A stretch of 64,000 bases of DNA from the NCBI GenBank assembly GCA_964494325.1, contig CAZBTJ010000005.1:1-64000 (forward strand). Reading direction: 5' to 3'. The notes beneath the pieces were generated by a model. The model was not told the origin of the DNA. It searched no databases and saw nothing but the letters and a program-made list of their open reading frames with translations. The position numbers were made by a program, and so were the translations under genes. Position 1 is the first letter of the stretch; each line of letters opens with the position of its first letter. Source of the stretch: JAIPFM01 sp964494325 (GTDB lineage: Bacteria; Planctomycetota; Phycisphaerae; Sedimentisphaerales; Anaerobacaceae). Of this stretch, positions 35,035 to 44,700 are shown in pieces.

Positions 35035-36663
35035 ATGAATCTAGTTTTATTCCAATCTGAAGCAGTGATGCCTCGTAACGAAAGACGACTCGTTCAGGCA
35101 TTGGAGCATCCTTTGCTTGCAGCGATGCTTGAGGTGTGTCATGCCCAAATTATGGGGAATGCGTTATTTGCATTACCATCATCAACATCTTCAGATGTGC
35201 AATTGAAATCGGGATATTGTACATACTCTGAAGCAAAGCAGGTTATTAAGTCATGGATTCCTTCCTTGGAAGATAATGCTGATTGGGTTTGCATTTCACA
35301 AGGAGAGCTTATACATCGGGTTGATGAGGCCAGGGTGACGTCATTATTGTGCCAAACAAGTGCCTCTGTGGTTTGTTTGCGTGTGGATGATCAATTGGTT
35401 GGACACCGAGAGCAGATTTGGTATACGCATCACGATCAAATTGTGGGATTTCGAAGGCATTACGAGGATTCAGTTGTGCCAGTGCCTTCATTTAAGGACT
35501 GGCCACACAGACTTTACATTCGAAGCTGTTGTGTGTCTCATTTTTTGGAATTGTCCCTCGACTATGGGGATGTTAAGGCCACATGTCTGGCAAACGATTT
35601 GCCTATGCAATCATTTTCTGTGGCCGGTGTGTCGCATGATTTGAACACCACTGAAGGCCAATTAGGACTGGTTCGGCTGATCAATGAGCATGAGGATCAT
35701 ATGCGCGAGATACTAGAGATTGTGCCAGAGTACCGTTGCTTGAGTCATGAGAACCGCCATACAAGATGTGGGCCGAGGGTCATTGGACGGAGTTGGGTGT
35801 CCAAGTCTTCCAACGTGTCTTCAAAAGCTGTGTTGATTTCTCCAGTGGTGGTATCAGAACAAACAAAGGTTGAATCAAGAGCAGTACTTGAATCCTCAAT
35901 TATTGGGCCAGCACAGACCGTCCAAGAAAGATCCGTGGTGAGCCATTCTGTGTTTTCAAAGAAACAAGATGGTGGCTATCAATCGTTTGAAGATAAGACG
36001 TTTTACAGACTTGAGCCTCAGCAAAGTCGATTTCGTTACTGGCCTAGATGGGCTTACATAAATACACTGAAAAGAGCTGTTGACATTGTAATTTCCCTGA
36101 TGGTTCTGGTTCTTTTTCTGCCCATCTTTCCCGTAATTGCTTTGGCAATCAAGCTAAATTCACCAGGTCCAATCTTTTATAAAGCGAGACGACAAGGCTG
36201 GTTCGGAAAAGATTTTGACTGTCTGAAATTCAGGACCATGAAGGCGGGGTCTGATCAGCTACAGGACAAATTACGTGCCATTAATGAGGTTGACGGGCCT
36301 CAGTTCAAAATGGCTGATGACCCCAGAATATGTGCTCTGGGAAAGTTCCTGCGAGAGACTTATATAGACGAAATTCCCCAGTTTATCAACGTCTTAAAGG
36401 GAGAGATGAGTGTGGTAGGTCCCAGGCCTTCGCCTCAGAGTGAAAATACTCAATGCCCAAGATGGCGTGATGCCAGGCTTTCCGTACGCCCTGGAGTGAC
36501 AGGACTTTGGCAGTTACTGCGAACGCGAGAACCTCTGAGAGATTTTCAAGAATGGATTTTCTACGACATTGATTATGTTAAGCGAGTGTCAGCTCGTTTG
36601 GATTTATGGATATGCTGGAAGACCTTCCTGCAAATGCTTGGGAAGTTTTCAGAACAATTCTGA
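35035..36663 (+). CDS. Priming sugar-phosphate transferase with N-terminal NTase-like/beta-helix domain
   Basis: 542 residues. About 1-230 looks like a degenerate nucleotidyltransferase and 245-310 has hexapeptide-like repeats (VIGRSWVSKSSNVSSKAVLIS). One membrane helix (AVDIVISLMVLVLFLPIFPVIALAI) at about 350 leads into the bacterial sugar transferase domain with KFRTMK, TYIDEIPQFINVLKGEMSVVGPRP and RPGVTGLWQL. These enzymes load the first sugar-1-phosphate onto undecaprenyl phosphate at the cytoplasmic face. The usual PssY/WcaJ N-terminus is either absent or four-helix, not an NTase-like domain. The layout parallels the exosortase fusion two genes upstream. Confidence 0.85.
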   Translation: MNLVLFQSEAVMPRNERRLVQALEHPLLAAMLEVCHAQIMGNALFALPSSTSSDVQLKSGYCTYSEAKQVIKSWIPSLEDNADWVCISQGELIHRVDEARVTSLLCQTSASVVCLRVDDQLVGHREQIWYTHHDQIVGFRRHYEDSVVPVPSFKDWPHRLYIRSCCVSHFLELSLDYGDVKATCLANDLPMQSFSVAGVSHDLNTTEGQLGLVRLINEHEDHMREILEIVPEYRCLSHENRHTRCGPRVIGRSWVSKSSNVSSKAVLISPVVVSEQTKVESRAVLESSIIGPAQTVQERSVVSHSVFSKKQDGGYQSFEDKTFYRLEPQQSRFRYWPRWAYINTLKRAVDIVISLMVLVLFLPIFPVIALAIKLNSPGPIFYKARRQGWFGKDFDCLKFRTMKAGSDQLQDKLRAINEVDGPQFKMADDPRICALGKFLRETYIDEIPQFINVLKGEMSVVGPRPSPQSENTQCPRWRDARLSVRPGVTGLWQLLRTREPLRDFQEWIFYDIDYVKRVSARLDLWICWKTFLQMLGKFSEQF

Positions 36664-36708
36664 TTCAGTGAAACCTATCAGGTTTTTAATAATGAATGAG
36701 AACAGACT

Positions 36709-39700
36709 ATGAGATATTTCAATTGGAAATTGGCCACCGTATTGCTTCTTGGATTCGGAATTATCGCCGGCACAGTTGTGGGTCTGCATAGTATTCGGAA
36801 GTCCGGTCGATATGAAGAGTACTATGATCAGGGCATGCAGAGTTTTGAACAAGGGCAATGGAAAGACGCTACAGAAAATCTGGGAAAGTACATTAGGATT
36901 GATCGTCAAAACTCTGATGTACTTCACAAATATGCCCAAGCTCAGCTCAAGATCAGGCCGTCAAAAAGGGGCAACATACAGCAGGCATCAGAGGCTTTTC
37001 GAGAAATACTCAGAATTGACTCTGGGGACAAAAAAGCAGTAAAACAACTGGTTGAAATCTACCTCCAGACCGGCGCCATTGGAGAAGCTCGTTTGGTGGC
37101 TCAACGTTTCTTGCAGGATCGAGAGGGTCAGGATAGTGACGTCAAGCGGCTCCTTGCGGAGGCCATGATCCAGCAAAGAGAATTCAGTGAAGCCTATTCA
37201 ACTCTAAAATCTGTGATTGAAAATGAACCCAATCAAATAAAGGTCTACGAACGGTTGGTTGGGGTTACCCTGGGTCATCCAGACGATTTTGAAGAAACTG
37301 CCATGTTTTGGCTTGATTTGGCTATTCAAAACAATCCAGAGTCAGCTTCTGCCTATCTTGCGCGAGCGCGTTTTCATTTGCGGAATCAAAAAGAGGCCGC
37401 AGCGACTCGTGATTTGGAAGCGGCATTGACACAGACACTGTCTGATCCCGAGGAACATTTGAATGCGGCGGTATTGTATCGGGCGGTTGGGCAAATGGAG
37501 TTGGCCAAGGAACAACTGGACGCTATACAGGCATGTCAGCCGGATCACCTGGCCATGTGGGTTTTTCGGGCTGGTGCGGCTTTCTTATCGCAGGACAAAG
37601 AGGAAATGCGGCGGGTGGCAAATCAAGGCCTGACCCATCTTAGTGAAAACAAGTGGGAGTTTTATCCCCTCGCGGCTGAGTTGTTTGTACGGGCTGAAAC
37701 ATATGACAAAGCAGGTGATTGCTTACGCATTCTAAGTGAGCAGGGTACTTACCCTGCCGAGGTCGCATTTTTGGAGGGTCTCATAGCCATTCAAAAAAAG
37801 CACGCGCAAGCGGCTGTTCAGAAGTGGCAACGTGCATTGGCACTGGGCTATGGTTCTTTCTCAACTTACAGGCAACGATATTTGGGATTCAAACCTGCTT
37901 CACTCAAATTACTGCTGGCATCAGCGCAGGCACAGTTGGGGGATACCATGTCATCTCGTCAATTGTTGGAATCTGTGGCCAGTGACAATGAAGAGGATAT
38001 GTCAGTTCAATTGTCCTTGGCCAGACACATGGCCCAAATGGGTGACTGGACACAAGCCAAAACCTATGTCCAGCGAGTTCTAGAGAGAAATCCACGCCAT
38101 GCAAAAGCTGCTTTGCTCGATCTAGAGGTTGATGTCAAGCTACTTAACCGTCAGGGGATATCCGTTGATCCCAGTCAGTGGGAAAGCATCGAACAGAGAC
38201 GTATACAATTGTCTGAGTTTGTAGAAGATGCCGTGTCTTTATCTCTCTTGAAGTTCCAGATTTCCCTCAATCGACAGGACCTGGATACCGCGACATCTAT
38301 CCTGGAAGAAATGAACCCCAGTGATCCTGTTGACCAGCGCAAAGTGACTGTGGCCTGGGTGAATCTTCTGTTTGCACAAAACAGAACCGATGAGATTATC
38401 ACGAGGTTAAGAACGGCGGTTGAGCAGCATGACCAGTCGGCACAAATGGTACGATTGTTGGCCGACTTCCTTTCTGAAGCGGGGGACAATAATGCCGTAG
38501 AAAAAGTCCTTTCCGACGGCATGCTCAAAATCAACGACCCTACACAAAGTTTGAATCTCGGCATCATGCTGAGCGATTTCCTAACTGAATGGGACCAGGA
38601 AGGTAAGAAAAAATCCTTACTGGAAAGGCTTGATCAGAAATTTCCCAATACCATCTCAGTTCAGAGGAAACTACTTCAATGTGCCAGTCTGATTGAGCAA
38701 CCCCAAAAGGCTCAGACGATAATTGACAAAATTCGATCTCTTGAAGGGGATGAAGGGTGGCAATGGCGGTATGAGCAGGCCAAGTTGTGGTTTATGCAGA
38801 AAAACTTTGAAAACAAGTATTCAGAAGCTGTCTCCTTGCTGCAAAAGAATTTGCGGAACAATGGGAATGATCAGTTTAGTCGAAGAATGCTGGCCGCCGT
38901 TTACAGTAAAGCGGGGCAATCATCTCAAGCACTGGCGACTTATCGAAATGCATTAAATCGAGAGCCCTACAACCTATCCATCATTATTCCTGCTGTAAGA
39001 ACCTTGCAGGCTGCCAAAGAATTTGATGAAGCCGATGCCATTTTGAACCGAGTGGCCAAAAAAGATTTGACAGATCCTACTTTGGACAGACTTCAAGTCA
39101 ACAGTTATTTGCAGCGAGGACAAGTGGCTTCGGCTGCGAAGCTCATGCAATCTTGCTTAACCGATGATCCCAACAATATTGGCATTGCGATGGATTTGGC
39201 GAAACTCAAGGTGAGTCAGAAAGAATATGATGTGGCCAAGGGCATGCTTGAAAAAATCAAAGAAAGCACGCAAGAACAGTCAGTTACTTTTGGTGCTGAA
39301 CGCCTTACAATTCAGATGCTCCTGTACCAAGGATTACCAGATGAGGCGTTACAGCGCTGTAATGATCTGGTGACTCAATGTAATAATGCTGAGAGTCTGG
39401 AGTTGAGATACACCGTAAAACTGCTGTTGGGTCAGGATAAAGGGGCCGTTTCTGATCTGGACAAAGCCCTTGAGTTTAAACCCGACGATGCCGACTTGTG
39501 GGTCAAGAAAAGCTCACTCCATTGGTCACTACAGCAAAAAGAAAAGGCAATGGCTGCCATAGATAAAGCGGTGGTGTTGTCGCCCAGCGATCCCAATGTG
39601 GTAGTACAGGCCATCAATATTTTCGTGGCTACGCAAGAATCTGATCGAATTCAGGCGGCACAAGCCTTGTTGGAGCGGGCCACCAAGCAACATTCTGATG

Positions 39701-40938
39701 ATCACAGGCTTAAGATCCAAAAAGTCAGGTTCATGCTGATGGATGGTGATGCAGCGTCACAAATCCAGGCTGAAGTTTATCTGGAGAAGCTGACTATTGA
39801 TCATCCAAAGGAGGCTGCTGTATGGCAAATGTTGTGCGAATTGCTGATGGCACGTGAAGATTGGGCCAAAGCCCAAAGTGTTGCCATTCGAGGCTTGACA
39901 CAACTTGAAAACAATCTGAGGTTGTTAAACCTAAAAGCCAAGGCTGAAATGAGAATTAGTCCCATGTTTGCCGTTCAGACGCTTGAGGCTATGCTCGAAC
40001 AGTTGCCAGGCAATGTGAGTGTTATTCTGGATCTGGCTGGTGCCCAAATTAAAGCCCGTAGGCCCCAAAGAGCCATTGAAGTGCTCAATGTTCACCGGGA
40101 CATGTTTTCGAAAAAGACAGAGGTTGCCACCTATCAGTTCACTATGTTAAATGCGCTGTTGGCTTCAGAATCCGAGGCCGAGGCCAGTATCTTGTTGGCC
40201 AAAATAAAAGAAAAGTATCCTGATGATCCACGTATAGTCATGGTCCAGATTTCTCATTGGATCGGACAGGATAAGATGGATGCCGTGGAGCAAGCTGTGA
40301 TGCATGGGCTCGAAATCAATCCGGAAGAAACCGAGTCCGTTGAATATGCTGCCAGGATGTTAAGACGTGTTGGCCAAGCCAAGGCCATGGCATTGGCTTC
40401 TCATCTATTGTCAGCTGCGTTGAAAAAACAGCCTGAATCAGAGACATTGTTGATGGATCTGGCTCAGTTGTGGCAGGCTCAAGGGGCTCCGGAAAAGGCC
40501 AGAGAACTTTATGAGAAAGTACTTCAAATTAATGGTGACAATGTGATTGCCCTGAATAATCTGGCCTGGATCTATGGAAAAGATCTCAATCAACTAGAAA
40601 AAGCACTGAAGTTGGCTCAAAAGGGAGTGGCCCTGGCCCCTCAATACACCGACGTGTTGGATACGTATGGTACGCTCTGTTATGAGGCGGAGAAGTACAA
40701 AAATGCGATCAAGAGCTTGAAAGAATGTCTGAATCGACCGTCTTACAAAAGTTCAAGTGCACTGGCTGCCACGATGTATACATTGGCTAAAAGCTATCTG
40801 GCTATAGGTGATCGGTCCAATGCTAGTCTGGTGTTTAGGCAGTGCTTGGATCGAAATCGTCAAGAAGACAATGGTGCATTGAATCCTGAGCAGTACAATG
40901 ATGCTGATAGGCAACTGGTCAGCCTGATGGGCAATTAA
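36709..40938 (+). CDS. Giant membrane-anchored TPR protein of the exosortase/EPS locus
   Basis: 1409 residues. One N-terminal membrane segment (WKLATVLLLGFGIIAGTVVGL) is followed by TPR repeats along almost the entire length, for example YYDQGMQSFEQGQWKDATENL at the start and NNLAWIYGKDLNQLEKALKLAQ near the end. The layout matches PEP-CTERM system TPR proteins (PrsT-like), which are commonly encoded with EpsH-class exosortases, though it is longer than the roughly 900-residue PrsT proteins I recall. It probably acts as a periplasm-facing scaffold for polymer export. It closes the polysaccharide locus and is followed by 800 bp of poorly organised DNA. Confidence 0.88.
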   Translation: MRYFNWKLATVLLLGFGIIAGTVVGLHSIRKSGRYEEYYDQGMQSFEQGQWKDATENLGKYIRIDRQNSDVLHKYAQAQLKIRPSKRGNIQQASEAFREILRIDSGDKKAVKQLVEIYLQTGAIGEARLVAQRFLQDREGQDSDVKRLLAEAMIQQREFSEAYSTLKSVIENEPNQIKVYERLVGVTLGHPDDFEETAMFWLDLAIQNNPESASAYLARARFHLRNQKEAAATRDLEAALTQTLSDPEEHLNAAVLYRAVGQMELAKEQLDAIQACQPDHLAMWVFRAGAAFLSQDKEEMRRVANQGLTHLSENKWEFYPLAAELFVRAETYDKAGDCLRILSEQGTYPAEVAFLEGLIAIQKKHAQAAVQKWQRALALGYGSFSTYRQRYLGFKPASLKLLLASAQAQLGDTMSSRQLLESVASDNEEDMSVQLSLARHMAQMGDWTQAKTYVQRVLERNPRHAKAALLDLEVDVKLLNRQGISVDPSQWESIEQRRIQLSEFVEDAVSLSLLKFQISLNRQDLDTATSILEEMNPSDPVDQRKVTVAWVNLLFAQNRTDEIITRLRTAVEQHDQSAQMVRLLADFLSEAGDNNAVEKVLSDGMLKINDPTQSLNLGIMLSDFLTEWDQEGKKKSLLERLDQKFPNTISVQRKLLQCASLIEQPQKAQTIIDKIRSLEGDEGWQWRYEQAKLWFMQKNFENKYSEAVSLLQKNLRNNGNDQFSRRMLAAVYSKAGQSSQALATYRNALNREPYNLSIIIPAVRTLQAAKEFDEADAILNRVAKKDLTDPTLDRLQVNSYLQRGQVASAAKLMQSCLTDDPNNIGIAMDLAKLKVSQKEYDVAKGMLEKIKESTQEQSVTFGAERLTIQMLLYQGLPDEALQRCNDLVTQCNNAESLELRYTVKLLLGQDKGAVSDLDKALEFKPDDADLWVKKSSLHWSLQQKEKAMAAIDKAVVLSPSDPNVVVQAINIFVATQESDRIQAAQALLERATKQHSDDHRLKIQKVRFMLMDGDAASQIQAEVYLEKLTIDHPKEAAVWQMLCELLMAREDWAKAQSVAIRGLTQLENNLRLLNLKAKAEMRISPMFAVQTLEAMLEQLPGNVSVILDLAGAQIKARRPQRAIEVLNVHRDMFSKKTEVATYQFTMLNALLASESEAEASILLAKIKEKYPDDPRIVMVQISHWIGQDKMDAVEQAVMHGLEINPEETESVEYAARMLRRVGQAKAMALASHLLSAALKKQPESETLLMDLAQLWQAQGAPEKARELYEKVLQINGDNVIALNNLAWIYGKDLNQLEKALKLAQKGVALAPQYTDVLDTYGTLCYEAEKYKNAIKSLKECLNRPSYKSSSALAATMYTLAKSYLAIGDRSNASLVFRQCLDRNRQEDNGALNPEQYNDADRQLVSLMGN

Positions 40939-41055
40939 GAATCGTTAATGCCTATTCTTGTGTAGGTTAATGCTTGCTCAAATCGAGGATTAACCGAATT
41001 GAATTATCTCGCGTGAAGTGGCATTCTAGTAGCCATATCGTTTTGACTCTGAAAA

Positions 41056-41223
41056 ATGGTTTCGGATTCGAAACAGAGTTACGCGTGTGGCCTGAAAGGT
41101 GTATTTGGGAAACCAACAGAAACTCTTGGTGGGGTGGCCATAGGCAAGGATGTCTGTAATGTGACTAGACTCGCCGAGGATGAGTTCAAGGCAAGAAAAA
41201 GGGTGAACAAAGGAATGCTATAA
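41056..41223 (+). CDS. Possible small ORF or gene tail, unrecognised
   Basis: A 55-codon frame whose translation looks protein-like: YACGLKGVFGKPTETLGG, then VAIGKDVCNVTRLAEDEF and a basic end. It has no clear ribosome binding site and no relative that I recognise. A terminator-like hairpin lies 40 bp downstream, which would suit it as the last exon-like remnant of a decayed gene. An overlapping 61-codon frame (40974-41159) looks less protein-like. Confidence 0.25.
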   Translation: MVSDSKQSYACGLKGVFGKPTETLGGVAIGKDVCNVTRLAEDEFKARKRVNKGML

Positions 41224-41263
41224 ATTTCATAATTCCCAACTTTTTGTTGCCTTGGAAATAATT

Positions 41264-41301
41264 AGCGTCTTAACTGACAATGTCGGTGAGACGCTTTTTT
41301 T
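41264..41301 (+). terminator. Rho-independent terminator
   Basis: AGCGTCT and AGACGCT form the lower stem and CTGAC with GTCGG the upper stem around an AAT loop; a run of seven T follows directly (41295-41301). It is oriented to end transcripts from the TPR gene of the polysaccharide locus, 325 bp upstream. Confidence 0.8.
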
Positions 41302-41732
41302 ATGCGCACACACAGATGCTAGACTCGTACGTTGAATAGCCCGTGATGTATGTCTATGGGCTGGCCATGATGCCTCGCTCTGCGCCATGATCCTCGACGG
41401 CCTCATCAAGCGGGAGCATGTTGAGCTCTTCCAAAGGCTTTGTGCTCGTGGTCGAGGGAATTGCCTGGTCCGTGCCAGATCGTTAGGAAATGGTGTGTAG
41501 AAAAAAGAGGATGCTGGTCGATACAATCCATAGAGTGAGGAACGCTCTGGCAAGAGTATCAACGCAAATTCGCGGTTCATCTCAAACCACCTCGTTCAAT
41601 TCAGACTCAAACTGTTTTACGCTCGATTCAGAAGACGGCATCCTGGTCAGTTCAAAATATTCTATACCAAGAAGGTCGCCGGAAATAAATAGCCAATAAG
41701 TATCGCAATCTATGTGCAAGGAGTGCAAGGGC
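41302..41732. other. Intergenic region with no supportable intact gene
   Basis: Short open stretches occur in the forward frames, for example one reading WAGHDASLCAMILDGLIKRE near 41340-41400 and one reading YQRKFAVHLKPPRSIQ near 41550-41600. Both end at stops after 50 codons or fewer and lack starts. They may be gene remnants; no family is recognised. AAGGAG at the end serves the next gene. Confidence 0.3.
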
Positions 41733-44700
41733 ATGAAGTTTTTTTCAGCCAAATTTGGGATGATTTTGCTGGTCAATGTGGTGGGTTTGTGTGTCATCTA
41801 TGTGGGGCTAGCCAATCGATCTGTCTCTGTGATGCACGTGAACACCGTGCGTATGATGCCGGATAGGGCTGACGCGGATCGTTTGCAGGTGGTCTTTGAC
41901 CGTGAGATCGTGCGGGAAAACCTTGTGGGGCAACCTGAGCTACGTCAGTTATGTTCTCTTAAGCCGGCTTGGCCTGGCACGTGGACTTGGTCTGCATCGG
42001 ATACACTGGAATACCTTCTGGATAAGCCATTACCGTCTGGGCGAGTTTTCATGTTGAGCGCGACAGAGGAATTAGAACAAAGCACAGGCCGTGTTCTTAA
42101 AGGCAAGGAACGTTTTGAGATCAAAACTGTGCCTTTGACGTTTAGGGCCTGTGAGTTGATGGCTGCGGATGCTCGGGATGTAACGGTTCGAATCGTGTTT
42201 AATCAGTCAGTGGAGCCTGATCTCCTTCTGAAGCATCTGACGTTAAAGGATAAACGGTACAACAGGACATTGAGGCGAGTTGTGTGTGTGACAAGGCAGC
42301 CCGAAAAAGAGCTGGTGGTTAGGTTTGCCTATCCTGCGTCCGGGGTATTTCAAATGTCTATTCAGAAGGGATTGATCGGATATCTGGCTGATGTGGGGTT
42401 GGCAGAGGGCGTTGTTTTTGACCAGGAAGTCAAGTTGGTCTTCTCTGTGTATGGTGCGGATGTCGAACGGCTTGTACCGGGTGAGCCAGTACAGATCGAC
42501 GTACGTTTCTCGGACCCCCTGGATGAAACACAGACCATCAAGGGCGTCAAGGTCGATCCGCCAGTGGCGAATCTGACAGTGTCGCAGAGATGGTCCTATC
42601 TGACGTTGACAGGTGAGTTTGAGGCAGGGCGTGGTTATCGCATTTCAATTCCGGAAACGGTGGTTTCCAATGAGGGACGAACACTGGGCAAGACGCATAC
42701 TGTCTCCGTTGACGTACCAGACTATCGTTCCCAATTGATGTTCAAGCATACCAAGGGAATTCTCTCACCCCAGGGTCAACTGGCACTCGAAATGAGGGCC
42801 GTGAATCTTGAAGCCCTGAAGATTGATGTGCATAGAATTTTGGAGAATAACCTGGTGCCGTATCTTCACGGTCCAGACATAAATACGGTGTCACGCGTGG
42901 TTGTAGACAGGACCGTGAGCCTGGACATGACGCACAACCAGCCGGAGGATGTTCTGCTAGAATTGAAGAGCCTGGTTCAGGGCACAGGCGTGTATCGAAT
43001 TGATGTTTGCAATGCCAACAACCATTGGACACGGGACCAGGCGATTGTGGCGGTCACTGATTTAGCCTTGACCTCTAAATTTGAGAAAGATGGGGTCTTT
43101 GTCTGGGTGACCTCTATTCGGACCGGAAAACCTGTGGGACAGGCAACCGTCAAGGCCCTGACATACAACAATCAACTATTGGCGGCAGGCAAGACCAATG
43201 ACCAGGGGACTGCCAAACTGTTTTTCAACAGTCACCATCCAGACGGGTCGGCGTGGGTTATTACTGCTCAAAAACAGGACGATTTAACCTATCTTCAACC
43301 CAAGGACTGGCAATGGATGACAGAAAAGATGGCGGTCTTGAGTCGTGCCTATGCCAAGAACTACGAGGCCATGCTGTATACCGAACGAGGTGTATACCGG
43401 CCCGGAGATACAGTGCATCTTACGGGCATTATCAGAGAGGCTCACGGGAGTATTGCACCGACCTTTCCCTTGGTGGTGCGTGTGTTTCGACCGGACGGCG
43501 TGCCTGTCGAAGACATACCCATTACACGCAAGGAAGGGGACCAGGGTATCTTTCATGCTGATTATGAGACATCAAAGGACGGGTTTACAGGCCAGTATCG
43601 CTTTCAAGCCCACATTGCCGGAGATGACCAGACCCTGGGTCGTACGCATGCCATTGTGGAGGCATTTCTGCCGGTGCGAATGGAGGTCAAGGCCAATCCT
43701 GTGGCTGAGTGGCAAGGGCCCAATGATCTACTCCAGTTGAACGTGTCTGCTCGCTACCTGTGGGACCAACCAGGTGCAAACCTGCCGATTTCGATGACAG
43801 GATGGGCAAGACGCCTGTCTTTCAAATCAGAACGCTATCACAGGTATCGGTTTGGCCAAACTCAACTGGGCACCAAGGCCCTCATGCCCATCAAGGGGCA
43901 TTTGGATGAGGCAGGCAAGATCGAGATGGCCGTTCCAGTGCCAAGCTCTTTGCAGAAGGGCCTTTATAAGCTCCATCTAAGTGCTACGGTGACAGAGCCT
44001 GGCGGCCATTCAGTGTCTGACAGTGCCTCCACAGTTCTGGATCAAATGAATCTCCATGTTGGACTGTCTTTCCCGGGGGGGGATTTGATTCAGGCCAGAG
44101 AGCCGTTCGACGTGGATTGGGTTCGACTCACTGGAAAGGATGAACTGGCCCAATCCGGGGCCATGGCCGTGCACCTGGAACGTGTAGAATATGAAACCCT
44201 GTTCAAAAGGGTGAACAACAAGCCTGTCTGGGAGACCGTTGAAAAAGCAAGGCATGATGTCAATGAGTTCCAGATTCAAGGCGAGGCCGCTGTGAATCAG
44301 TTTGTGCTCATCTGTCCTGAGGCAGGGCGATATCGACTCTCAGTCAAAGATGTTTCCACCCAGTCTCAAACAAGCGTAGAATTTGATGCGTGTAATCCCT
44401 TGACTACGGACTGGACCGTCCCTGCGGATCGCCCTGAACAATTGACCATCACTGTGGATAAAAAAACATATCGCCCAGGGGCCACTGCCCAAGTGCGTAT
44501 CCAGACCCCTATTGAGGGGACACTCTTGTTGACGATGGAAACAGATCAGGTGGTTGACCGAAAGGTGATTGAGACCACGGGAAAATCCATGGATCTTGAA
44601 ATACCTCTGCCTGAAACTCTGAGAGGGTCATTCTTTCTGGTGGCCACCGTGGTGCGGCCAGTCGATCCTGCGTCTGAGGATTGGACGCCGCACAGAGCCA

